NCBI GenBank assembly: GCA_951812755.1
Contig: OX638329.1
Span: 2,465,339-2,529,338 of the forward strand
Length of the DNA stretch: 64,000 bases
Direction of reading: 5' to 3'
Source of the DNA: an uncultured Latescibacterota bacterium
Lineage (GTDB): Bacteria > Latescibacterota > UBA2968
Below, one piece after another: positions 34,306-43,800 of this stretch; position 1 is the stretch's first letter, and each line of letters begins with the position of its first letter. The translations under genes were made by a program, and so were the position numbers. Below the pieces are notes generated by a model, which was given only the letters and a program-made list of their open reading frames with translations, was not told the origin of the DNA and made no database searches.

Positions 34306-35750
34306 ATGGCAGAATTACGATTCGACATCACGCCGTTTCTGGATCAAGACGAAGGTCAGCACTTTGATCGCAAGTCGTTGTATGAAGGGATAGGTGAGGC
34401 CAAACGGTCACGTAACCGGCGCGCGGTGCGAGACCAGGTTGCGGAGTACATCGCTGCTTTCGCTAATGCCGAAGGTGGCGTATTGATTCTGGGCATAGAG
34501 GATGACCGCACCATTACAGGACATCGGCTTCCGCAGGATGCTTTGAGCAATATCCTGAATACCCCGAGCACTCGCTTACAGCCCGCACAACCCGATGGTT
34601 TTGTTATGCAGGTTGAAGGGCGCGAAGTGATTGTTTTTGATGTACCGGCTTCGGATGTTCCCGTTCAAGTAATCGGGGATGGATTCCCGTTGCGAATGGG
34701 TGACCAGACCGTGCAATCCAGCGAGAGCCAAATCAATACGCTCAAGTTTGAAGGTATGGCGGAGAGTTGGGAGAGCCGACGGTCATCAATGACTTTGGCT
34801 GATCTGGATGAGCGACTGTTAGAACGCGCACGACAAGGGGCGGGTTTATCCGCTTTGAGTGATGAAGAATATTTGCTCAAGCGCAAATTGGCCGACCGCC
34901 GTGGGCGAGGGGTCGTGCTTCGAAATGCTGCGGAGTTGCTCTTTGCCCGTTATGGTCCGGACCATCCCAATGCCGGTGTCCGTCTATTTCGCGTCATTGG
35001 CACCGAGCGACATACCGGACCCGAGCACAATGTCGAAGAACGTCCGCGTTGCGAAGGTAATTTGCCTGCGGTTATATTGGAAATTCGGACTGTTATCAGC
35101 AGTTTGCTGCGACGCCCTATGCGGCTTGTGGGTAGTCGCTTTCAGGAGTCCGTCGAATATCCGGATTTCGCATGGCTGGAGGCGTTACTCAATGCCATCG
35201 CGCACCGCGATTACAGATGCGTGCTTTATCCGGTCTCGATACCTTAAATGCCAGTTATCTTTTGCGCGGCCTCCGCGACCGAGATTTGCTGGAGCTTCAT
35301 TCTCATGGTCCCAATAGCTACTACACGTTGACTTCTGTTCTGACATCGCAAGTTGGAGATTACAAACTGGAAACCGGAGAGTCCAGAGCGAAAGATGGGA
35401 GGGAGTTCGGCCTGGATACAGGTAAGCCTGGTGCGGATGAGGGGGAGTTCAGCACGGATGGGAGGGAGTTCGATGCGGATGGGGGGGAGCTTCCCGATTA
35501 TATTAGAGCGCGTATTGCAAAACTTGGAAAACGGCCGCGTCGTGTGCGTGTGCGCCCCATCATCCATTTAATATGCAATCAAGGAGAGTGGGTAACTTCC
35601 GCTGAAATTGCCCGGTTTCTCAATATCGGTCAAAGCAAACTAACGGCGGGTTATATTACTCCGATGATGCATAGCGGAGAACTTGAGTCACGCTTTCCAG
35701 ACAAGCCTAATCATCCACGCCAGGCTTATCGGACCAGGGTGTCTCCTTAG
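34306..35750 (+). pseudogene. AlbA_2-domain protein with internal deletion and frameshift
   Basis: N-terminal AlbA_2 domain intact: EGQHFDRKSL...AEYIAAFANAEGGVLILGIED, GFPLRMGDQTVQ, then LEALLNAIAHRDYR, where frame 1 ends at 35247. The next expected part, the HATPase-like core of about 100 residues, is missing. The other frame resumes with ALSGLDTLNASYLLRGLRDRDLLELH, a low-complexity GREF/GEF-D-G repeat, and a winged-helix C-terminus ending NHPRQAYRTRVSP. Deletion with frame loss near 35210-35235 explains it. A 313-residue N-terminal product could still be made. Confidence 0.8.
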
Positions 35751-35900
35751 TGCATCGTGGCGTAAATCATGCCCCATATAGACATGAACAGCAAAACCTT
35801 CTGGATTACTGGCGTTGTGCTTGCGCGTGGCGGCTAAAACCATGCCGCAATGACAATCGCAAGTAAGATTGATATGGGTAGTCTCTTTTGCCGCGATGAA
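35751..35900. repeat. 128-bp dispersed repeat, copy B, with 22-bp insertion
   Basis: Same as 8580-8707 apart from an insert beginning ACTGGCGTTGTGC within the palindrome. It starts directly after the TAG of the AlbA_2 pseudogene. Confidence 0.9.
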
Positions 35901-35981
35901 TTAGGTTCGCTTCCTGGATGGCAAATAGCGTGTTTGCACTGACCAATCACTAAGGCCGAATATACTCGTGTAGTTTAACAA

Positions 35982-36018
35982 AACAGCCCGTCCAAAAAGT
36001 TGGATGGGCTGTTTTTTT
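35982..36018 (+). terminator. Strong terminator, second copy
   Basis: Fourteen-bp stem AACAGCCCGTCCAA / TTGGATGGGCTGTT with AAAG loop, then TTTTTT. It closes the defence island and also lies at the 3' end of the convergent membrane gene. Confidence 0.92.
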
Positions 36019-36035
36019 TCGTATCACTGGCGGGG

Positions 36036-36359
36036 CTATTTGATAGCGAGTTCTTCGTCTTCTTTTTCCAGAGATACAGTTTCTTGAAAGGGGTCGCGGT
36101 CGAGACGGTCGCCCAGGATAACGGTTAGCACGGCACCGCCTACAAATGCGGTTATGAATCGCGCACCTGAAAAGAAGGCGATGGCCGCAGCTATGAGGCT
36201 GTTGCTGATTACAGCGGTGACCATGAAGTCATCTGTATCAGATGTACTGTGGCGTTTGCGATAGGGTTTATCGAATAGCATGCGGAGGGCATTGCCAGCT
36301 ACTGTGCCGATCAGGGCGAAGATTATGAGCAAAATTGTGGAAAATAGTCGAAAGATCAT
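36036..36359 (-). CDS. Small integral membrane protein
   Basis: 107 residues from ATG 36359. Three hydrophobic stretches are visible: LFSTILLIIFALIGTVAG, AVISNSLIAAAIAFF and AFVGGAVLTVILG, with an acidic C-terminus. AAGGA lies 8 nt before this ATG; an upstream ATG at 36383 overlaps the stop of the MazG-like gene (TAATG), so translation may be coupled. No family is recognised. Confidence 0.65.
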   Translation of the reverse strand: MIFRLFSTILLIIFALIGTVAGNALRMLFDKPYRKRHSTSDTDDFMVTAVISNSLIAAAIAFFSGARFITAFVGGAVLTVILGDRLDRDPFQETVSLEKEDEELAIK

Positions 36360-36382
36360 GGGGGTGTCCTTAGAGTGGGTCA

Positions 36383-36784
36383 TTATGGATGATTGTCAAA
36401 CCCGCCTTCGCGCGCCTGGCGGGTCATTTCTTTTATGAGTTTGGGCGCGGGGTCTTCCCATCCTTCGGGTTTGAGTATTTTGCCGTCTTCTCGGCGAATG
36501 ACTTTTCCGTTTACAACTTTTTGCATGTTTGCATTGTGGACGATGTCGAAGAGCGGATCGAGGTTGATGCCGTTGCGTACGGCGAAATCGCAGATGTAGT
36601 AAATCGCATCGACGAGCGCGTCAGCCTGTTCTGTGACGGTTTGTGCCGCCATTAGCTCGTCGAGTTCGTCGTTGACCATTTCTCGTATAAATGCGATGCC
36701 TTCTGTTGTCATGTTTTGCGGATGCGCTGGCAGGCCGTCGTTACAGGCCATTGTAAATTCGCGCACTTGAGCTGTGTATCCCAT
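36383..36784 (-). CDS. MazG-like nucleoside triphosphate pyrophosphohydrolase
   Basis: 133 residues. MazG-fold signature: REMVNDELDELMAA (acidic metal-binding helix) and EQADALVDAIYYICDFAVRNGI, then the FDIVHNANMQKV...DGKILKPEGW tail typical of PRA-PH/Cof-like MazG proteins. Expected to hydrolyse a nucleoside triphosphate or similar pyrophosphate bond. ATG at 36784 is preceded by AGGAG. It forms an operon with the small membrane protein. Confidence 0.82.
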   Translation of the reverse strand: MGYTAQVREFTMACNDGLPAHPQNMTTEGIAFIREMVNDELDELMAAQTVTEQADALVDAIYYICDFAVRNGINLDPLFDIVHNANMQKVVNGKVIRREDGKILKPEGWEDPAPKLIKEMTRQAREGGFDNHP

Positions 36785-36976
36785 GTGTGCTCCTGGTAAA
36801 AGGTAAGATGTGTACATTAGAAATTACGAAAGTACAAGATCAAAAACAAATGCAATGATTCTGCTGCATAAAGCGTCTATACATTTTTGGTCTTTGACTT
36901 TTGGGCGTTGCGTCTATATTTTTTGGCGCGATATGTTGTTGATTGGCGAACTATGACGCGAAAGGATTTAGATTAC

Positions 36977-38203
36977 ATGGCGAGTATTAATGCAAATTAT
37001 GACAAATTGGCTGCGGGATATTTGTTTCCCGAGATCGCGCGGCGGACGCAGGTTTTTCTCGATGCCCATCCAGAGGTGTCCGTGATGCGGTTGGGCATTG
37101 GCAATACGACTGAACCACTGACCAAAAGCGTGATTGCCGGTTTGCACGATGCGGTGGATCAGATGGCGCGTGTGGAGACGTATCGCGGCTATGCCGATGG
37201 CGGAGAAGGCGAGCCGGAGATGCGGGAGGCTCTGGCGAAACGCTATGCAAAGTACGGGGTTGAACTCGATGCGTCTGAGGTTTTTGTGAGTGATGGAGCC
37301 AAGTCGGATTCGGCGAATATCCAGTCGATTTTTGGTATGGATAATGTGATTGCTGTGCAGGATCCGGCATATCCGGTATATGTTGATAGCAATGTGATTT
37401 CCGGACGGACGGGCGAGGCGGTGAACGATCAGTACGAAGGACTGATTTATATGCCGTGTAAAGAAGAGAATGGTTTTATGCCCGAGGTGCCAGATCAAAA
37501 AGTGGATTTGATCTATATTTGTAGTCCGAATAATCCGACGGGTGCTGTGGCTACCCGGGCGCAGCTTCAGGCGTTTGTAGATTATGCCATAGAACACAAG
37601 GCGGTGATTATTTACGATGCAGCTTATGCCGGGTATATTTCCGATGCGGATTTGCCGCGGAGTATTTACGAGGTTGAGGGGGCAAAGTCCTGTGCGATTG
37701 AGATCAATAGTTTTTCAAAAGATACCGGGTTTACGGGTGTGCGTCTGGGGTGGACGATTGTGCCGATGGATCTTATTGTGGAAGATGCAGGGGCGGGCAA
37801 ATTGAATACGCTGTGGGGCAGGCGCCAAAATACGTTTTTTAATGGAGCTTCGAATATTGTGCAACTGGGTGCTTTGTCGGTGTTTACAGAAGAAGGCGAG
37901 CGCGAATGCCAGGAGTTGATTGCGTATTATATGGAAAATGCACGCATTATTCGGGCGGGTCTGAGAAGTCTTGGGATAACGGTTTTTGGCGGTGTACACG
38001 CGCCCTATTTGTGGCTCAAGACACCGAATAGTATGTCGTCGTGGGACTTTTTTGACAAGTTGTTGTCAGAAGCCCATGTCGTCGGTACACCGGGTTCTGG
38101 TTTTGGACCTGCTGGCGAAGGTTATTTTCGCTTGAGTTCGTTTGGACATCGAGAAGATGTCGAGCGGGCAGTGGCGAGTATTCAGGCGAATTTGAAAATT
38201 TGA
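36977..38203 (+). CDS. dapL: LL-diaminopimelate aminotransferase
   Basis: PLP aminotransferase making LL-diaminopimelate directly from tetrahydrodipicolinate for lysine and peptidoglycan. 408 residues. LAAGYLFPEIARR, MRLGIGNTTEPL, YRGYADGGEGEPEMREALA, SDGAKSDSANIQ, the cofactor site SFSKDTGFTGVRLGWT (Schiff-base Lys) and SGFGPAGEGYFRLSSFG all match DapL rather than other class I/II aminotransferases. ATG at 36977 begins the conserved part; ATG 36953 is an alternative. Presence of DapL suggests the succinylase dap route is not used. Confidence 0.95.
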   Translation: MASINANYDKLAAGYLFPEIARRTQVFLDAHPEVSVMRLGIGNTTEPLTKSVIAGLHDAVDQMARVETYRGYADGGEGEPEMREALAKRYAKYGVELDASEVFVSDGAKSDSANIQSIFGMDNVIAVQDPAYPVYVDSNVISGRTGEAVNDQYEGLIYMPCKEENGFMPEVPDQKVDLIYICSPNNPTGAVATRAQLQAFVDYAIEHKAVIIYDAAYAGYISDADLPRSIYEVEGAKSCAIEINSFSKDTGFTGVRLGWTIVPMDLIVEDAGAGKLNTLWGRRQNTFFNGASNIVQLGALSVFTEEGERECQELIAYYMENARIIRAGLRSLGITVFGGVHAPYLWLKTPNSMSSWDFFDKLLSEAHVVGTPGSGFGPAGEGYFRLSSFGHREDVERAVASIQANLKI

Positions 38204-38290
38204 GGTGAGTTAAAGCAACCACAGATGAACACAAAGGCAAGCGGCTGAGAAATGGGGCGTCTTACCTTTTACCGCTGAGGACTAATTCTC

Positions 38291-39736
38291 ATGACAGAAC
38301 GCAATCCAAACATCATTTTTATTCTGGCTGATGATATGGGCTATGGGGATCTGGCTTGCCAGAATCCAGAGTCTAAAATCCCAACGCCCAATCTGGACCG
38401 GCTGGCGTCGCAGGGGGTGCGTTTTACCGATGCCCACGCGCCGTCCAGCGTTTGTACGCCGTCGCGCTATGCGATTCTTACAGGGCGATATTCCTGGCGC
38501 ACCCGGTTGAAGGGCGGCGTGTTGTGGCCCTGGGATCCGCCTTTGATTGAGCCGGGGCGTACGACGGTGGCGGCATTGTTGCGAGATCAGGGGTATCGCA
38601 CGGCCTGTATTGGGAAGTGGCATTTGGGATGGCACTGGGATACGAAGGATGGGCGTGCGGCTTATGAAGGCGCGGAATACGGGGTGTTGGGCAGGGATCA
38701 GCGGTATGAATTGGGCAAGAATATCGATTTTAGTAAGCCAGTCACTGGCGGGCCTATAGAATGCGGGTTTGATTATTATTTTGGCGATGATGTGCCCAAT
38801 TTTCCGCCCTATACCTGGTTTGAAAATGATCGGTTGGTGGATGAGCCAGTTGAGGAGAAGCCCGAGGAGATGTTTGGATCGCCCGGGGCTATGGCGCCGG
38901 GGTGGTCTCTGGAGGCGGTGATGCCCGAGTTGACCCGGCGCGCGGTACAATATATTGAGGCGGCGGATGAGCAACCGTTTTTTTTGTATTTTCCACTGAC
39001 TGCGCCGCATACGCCGATTGTGCCAATAGATGAGTTTAAGGGTATGAGCGAGGCGGGTGAATACGGAGATTTTGTGTGTGAAGTGGATTGGACTGTGGGC
39101 GAGGTGATGGCGGCGCTTGATCGAAAAGGGATTGCCGAGAATACGCTGATTATTTTTACCAGCGATAATGGGCCGGAAAATTTTGCGTATAGACGGATCC
39201 AGGAATACGGTCATTACAGCATGGATGGTTTGCGGGGGTTGAAACGCGATGTGTGGGAAGGCGGGCATCGGGTTCCGTTTGTTGTTAGATGGCCCGGTCA
39301 GATTGAGGCGGGCAGGGTTTGCGATGAGGTGATTTGTCTGTCCGATTTTATGGCTACGGCGGCGGCGATAAACGGCGCGTCTTTGTCGGAAGACATGGGT
39401 GAAGATAGTTATAATATATTGCCCGCGCTTTTAGATGAGACTGTTGATACGCCCATCCGGGAGGCAACTGTGCATCACAGTATTCGAGGGAAGTTCGCCA
39501 TTCGGAAGGGGCGCTGGGTGTTGATTGATGCGCCGAGTGGGGATGATAATAAAGAGCCGGGTTGGTTTGTGGAAGAACGCGGGTATGTACCACACGATCA
39601 TCCGGGCGAACTTTTTGATCTCGAACGCGATCGGATTGAGCGATTTAACTGTTATGCGGAATATCCCGAGATTGTTGAAGAACTCAAAACATTGCTCGAT
39701 AGGTATAAGCGAGAAGGCCGAAGTGTTTCGCGCTGA
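38291..39736 (+). CDS. Arylsulfatase-type sulfatase
   Basis: 481 residues. Metal block IIFILADDMGYGDLA, sulfatase signature CTPSR at Cys55 followed by GRYSWRTRL, IGKWHLGWHW, FTSDNGPE and the C-terminal LFDLERDRIE. The WHLG and SDNG motifs place it in the S1 arylsulfatase type, different from the one at 13741. No signal peptide is visible. It is 21 bp upstream of the NHL gene and may share its transcript, though a functional tie to the envelope genes is unproven. Confidence 0.93.
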   Translation: MTERNPNIIFILADDMGYGDLACQNPESKIPTPNLDRLASQGVRFTDAHAPSSVCTPSRYAILTGRYSWRTRLKGGVLWPWDPPLIEPGRTTVAALLRDQGYRTACIGKWHLGWHWDTKDGRAAYEGAEYGVLGRDQRYELGKNIDFSKPVTGGPIECGFDYYFGDDVPNFPPYTWFENDRLVDEPVEEKPEEMFGSPGAMAPGWSLEAVMPELTRRAVQYIEAADEQPFFLYFPLTAPHTPIVPIDEFKGMSEAGEYGDFVCEVDWTVGEVMAALDRKGIAENTLIIFTSDNGPENFAYRRIQEYGHYSMDGLRGLKRDVWEGGHRVPFVVRWPGQIEAGRVCDEVICLSDFMATAAAINGASLSEDMGEDSYNILPALLDETVDTPIREATVHHSIRGKFAIRKGRWVLIDAPSGDDNKEPGWFVEERGYVPHDHPGELFDLERDRIERFNCYAEYPEIVEELKTLLDRYKREGRSVSR

Positions 39737-39757
39737 TCTGAGATGAGGGATGATTTT

Positions 39758-40693
39758 ATGGGACGTATTTTTTGCATCCTGATTGTATTTGCATGGGTTG
39801 GCATGGCCAACGCAGAGGTGCAGGTCGCGTTTCGCTTTGAGGCTGTTTTTGGCGAAATAGGGGGTGGCGATGGGCAGTTTCTCGATCCCGAGGGATTGAC
39901 TCTGGATACGTCGGGCAATGTGTTTGTGGTGGATACCGGGAATGATCGCGTCCAAAAATTGTCTCCAACTGGCACCTTTTTGAGGGCAGTGGGGGGACCG
40001 GGCTGGGAAGATGGACAATTTAATAAACCGGGTGGTATTGCCGCGAGCAAGGGGTTGGAGATTTATGTGGCTGATGGCCGAAATCGCCGCATTCAGGTGT
40101 TTAATCTCAATTTGCGTCTCCTATCGGTGATTGGGGGTGCGGATGCTGGTGGTTCTATGGATCTGGGTACGCTCAGTGGTATTGCCGTGTCAGATGCAGA
40201 TGAGATTTTGGTGAGCGATATCGATGCGGATCAACTGGTGCAGATCGATACGTATAGCCGCGTTGATCGCAGTTTTGGCGGGTTTGGGTATGGGGCTGGC
40301 AATTTGCGGCGGCCTTTGGGGATCGCAATAGAGGGACGTGAGGTGGTTTATGTTTGCGATAGTGAGAATGATCGGATCGCGGTGTTCGACAGATTTGGCA
40401 ATTTTCAAAAGACAATGGGAGAAGATGTTTTATTGCAGCCTTCGGCACTTTGTTTAGGACCTGAGCGGACGTTGATTGTAGCGGATACGGGCCACCATCG
40501 CATTGTGGTGTTTGATCTCGATTCAGGCGGTGTTGCTGGCTCTTTGGGCGGTCCCGATCCGGGAAAGGGTGCGATGGCATTTCAATTTCCCCGGGGTGTC
40601 GCGCTTGGACGCGCTGGCAGGCTGTTCGTTCTGGATTCGGGCAATGGGCGCATTCAGAAGTTGCAATTGCAAGTTTCAAGGGTCCGCAGATGA
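39758..40693 (+). CDS. Exported NHL-repeat beta-propeller protein
   Basis: 311 residues with signal peptide MGRIFCILIVFAWVGMANA. Six NHL-type repeats are seen, each with a phrase such as VFVVDTGNDRVQKLSPTG, IYVADGRNRRIQVFN, VYVCDSENDRIAVFDRFG, LIVADTGHHRIVVFD and LFVLDSGNGRIQKLQ, enough for one propeller. Likely a periplasmic or surface binding scaffold. The ATG at 39758 has GAGG upstream and starts the signal; 39743 is the alternative. Its stop lies within the CGCAGATGAA repeat that separates it from the giant barrel gene. Confidence 0.85.
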   Translation: MGRIFCILIVFAWVGMANAEVQVAFRFEAVFGEIGGGDGQFLDPEGLTLDTSGNVFVVDTGNDRVQKLSPTGTFLRAVGGPGWEDGQFNKPGGIAASKGLEIYVADGRNRRIQVFNLNLRLLSVIGGADAGGSMDLGTLSGIAVSDADEILVSDIDADQLVQIDTYSRVDRSFGGFGYGAGNLRRPLGIAIEGREVVYVCDSENDRIAVFDRFGNFQKTMGEDVLLQPSALCLGPERTLIVADTGHHRIVVFDLDSGGVAGSLGGPDPGKGAMAFQFPRGVALGRAGRLFVLDSGNGRIQKLQLQVSRVRR

Positions 40694-40798
40694 ACGCAGA
40701 TGAAAAGAGGGGCTGTGAATTGGGAAGGATGAAGTGAGACGTAGGGGCGAAAATTTTTTCGCCCGTCCATAATGTAGGGGCAACCTTCGTGGTTGCCC
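40681..40798. repeat. CGCAGATGAA repeat plus two GTAGGGGC hairpins
   Basis: CCGCAGATGAACGCAGATGA, then GGGCGAAA / TTTCGCCC (40745-40764) and GGGCAACC / GGTTGCCC (40778-40798 with TTCGT loop). Both hairpins follow GTAG. The NHL stop codon is inside the first part. Confidence 0.85.
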
Positions 40799-40887
40799 GT
40801 ATTCATGGGCAGACCGCATTAACACAACAGGCCGGGATGTTCCGCGGGGCGGGATGTCCTATTTTTTTTAGAAGCGAGACGCGAGAG

Positions 40888-43800
40888 ATGAGTTTTAGCA
40901 CCCTTCGTATTGCTCAGGGTATTGTATTTTTTTTGGCCTGTGTTGTGACGGCACACGCGCAGGTTCCCGTGCCAGAGCAGTTTACGTTGTTCGATGGGGA
41001 ACGGGTGTTTCAAGCGGATGGGAGCCGCGGGCCTTTTGCGGTTTCTGACCGTGCGATTGAGGCGGCGAGCGAACGGGTTTGGGTAGATGGGGTGTTGTTC
41101 ATTCGGGACCGGGATTATGTGGTAGATGCCGATCGCGCGTTGCTGACGCTTTTGCGGGATGTTGCGCGGGGTGTGGAGATTGTGGTGCGTTTTAGGCAGC
41201 GTCCTCTGGTGGCCGCGCCTGTGGTTCAGCGTCGTCAATTTCAACCGGGGAAAGGTGATGGGGATCAACCGATTGTGCGTGTGTTTGCGCCACCTGTTGT
41301 GCGAGATAGGGATGAAGAGCAGAAATTGACGATTGGCGGTCATAAGAGTATTTCTGTAACTGCGGGGTCTCAACACGCGGTTCATCAGGCTTTGCAGTTG
41401 CGTATTTCGGGCGAGGTTGCCGAGGGGGTCAATTTGTTGGCTGTGCTGTCCGATCGCAATTTGCCTATAGGAGAGCAAGGTGCGTCGAAGCGGTTGCAAG
41501 AATTGGATCGCGTGTTTTTCCAGGTTAATGCCAATCAGGTATCGGCTACGCTCGGCGATCTCGATATGGCGTTTGACGGGACTGTGTTTGGGCGCTATCG
41601 AAGGCAGTTGCAGGGCGCGCGCGTGTTGGCTCATCGGGAGAAGGGTCAGGTTGCGGCTTTTGGAGCGGTGTCGCGGGGGCGATGGGAAACGCGGCGGCTG
41701 GTGACGGTTGAGGGGTTTCAGGGGCCTTATTCATTGTCGGGGGGTGGGTTGAGGGGGCAAATTGTGCCAGAGTCCGAGCGGGTGTATCTCAATGGGCGGT
41801 TGCTCAGACGCGGAGATGGGGCAGATTATACGGTTGATTACGAGCGCGGACATGTGGCGTTCACGCCTGAAATACCGATTGGGGTCGAGAGCCGCGTTAT
41901 AGTGGAATATCAGGTGATTGATGCCGGTATGAGAAGTCGGCTGATGGGTATGGAGTCCCGCGTGTCTCTCGCTGAGGGGATGTCTGTGGGAACAACGCTG
42001 ATTCGAGAGTCTGACCGTTCTGCATTGTCGCCTGGGATAGCTTCAGTACATCGGCAGTTGGGGGTGGTGTACGCGACGTACACGCCGTGGTCAAATGCGC
42101 GTATTTCTGGGGAGTTTGCCCTGAGTGATCGGGATATGGGAAGTGGACGCGGGTTTCGCATGGATGGCGCTTGGAAAGCGCGCAATTTTGAAGTTATGGG
42201 TCGGTTTCGCCAGGTCGGAGCCAATTTTGAAGCATTTGAGAGATTGGACCGGGGGCAGGCTGCCGGGCGATGGGGGTGGCAAGCCGATACTGCGCGAACC
42301 GCCCAGCGCGAGGGCGAGATGGCTGTGCGTTGGGATTTGGGCAAGGCGTTTTTCGTTACCGGGGAATACGGACAGCATTTGGGTGCTGTGCGAACGGATC
42401 GGAAAAGTGTGGGGATTCATTCGCCTGTGGGGATGTACCGCTATGAGTCGCTCGGGCGCGGTAGCGGCGAGATGCGCCGGCACGAGGGGCAAGTCGAAGT
42501 GTCGGTGGGGGGTGTTGTGCCGGGGTTTCGTTTTTCGCTGGAAAATGGGGTGGGTGATGGGGTGGGTAGCAGTTCGCTTTTTTATGCCACACGTCCGCGC
42601 GTTTTGCCTCAAGGGATTGACAAGCAGGAGTTGGTGTGGCACATGGGCGTTGGCGAAGGGCGAAATTGGTCGTGGGTATCGGAGTTAAAATATCGAAAGT
42701 TCAGGCAGCGAGAAACGGTATGGCAGGATAGTTTGCGCGGGTGGTTGCACACCCACAGGGCACAGATGACAAATTGGAGAGGTTGGATTTTTTCTGGTTC
42801 TTATACCCATGGGAACATTCATATCGGGCGCGAGCACCAACAAATGACGCATCTGGGGCGCGTGCGGTTGGGGCATAATCGTCCTGGCTCATCGCATCAG
42901 ATAACGTATCGCGTTTCGAGTACGCGGGTCAGTCAGCCCATTTTTGTCGAGGTGGCGTCCGGGCTGGGGGAATATATTTGGGAGGATGCCAATGGCGATG
43001 GTTTGCGCGATGAGGAAGAGTTTGTGCCCGATGTCGATGGCAATTATGTGCGGGTTTATGATTATGGGCAGTTTGCCCCTGCACGCGATGGTGCGCTGGG
43101 CATGCGCGTGGAAATCGATTTTCGGCGTTTGATTGGAGATGAGCACATTTTATCCGTTGTTGCGCTGGATGCGTCGTTGCGTGCGGATCGGCAGATTGCG
43201 GTTGGAACCAGGCACGCGGCTCCCTGGGATCTGTTTGGTTTTGATGCAGATGCCGGGATTTTGGGTGCTCGCAGGGATGGACTGGTGCGTCTTTATTTGT
43301 TTCGGTATCACAGGCGTGGATCGTTGCGTTTGACTGCGCGCGTGCGCGATCAGGTCAATCGGGCGTTTTACGGAGGTGCTGCTGAAGTTTTTGTGCAGGG
43401 TGGTGCATTGGGAAAATTGAGACCTGTCAATCGCCTTGAATTGGAGACGGAATTTGATCTGGGACACAGAGCGCGCGAAGGCGCAGGGGCTTTTGCCTAT
43501 CGCATTGATGGTGCGAGTGGTGCGCTGCGCTGTGCGTTCAGGTCCGCGCATAAATGGTATTTGCGTTTGGGCGTTTTGAGCGGGCGAGATTGGGAAGGTA
43601 TCCGGGCGTTGCGCGTGTGGCATGTCGGTGTCCGGCCAGAGGTGATTTACGCTTTGCCCGGTCGCGGGCGATTGCGCGGGCGATTGGATTGGACGCGGGT
43701 TTGGGCGACGGATATAACACCCTTATTTTTGGGGTTGGCAAGGGGTAATCGCCAGGGGCAGAATTGGGCGTGGCGGTTGGGGATGGATTACCGCTTTGGC

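Noticed and set aside
38282-39268. 328-residue minus-strand ORF
   Set aside because: Shadow of the sulfatase gene; composition rich in His, Arg and Pro typical of antisense frames.
40819-41634. 271-residue minus-strand ORF
   Set aside because: Antisense to the giant barrel gene, which has a signal peptide and beta-signal in its own frame.
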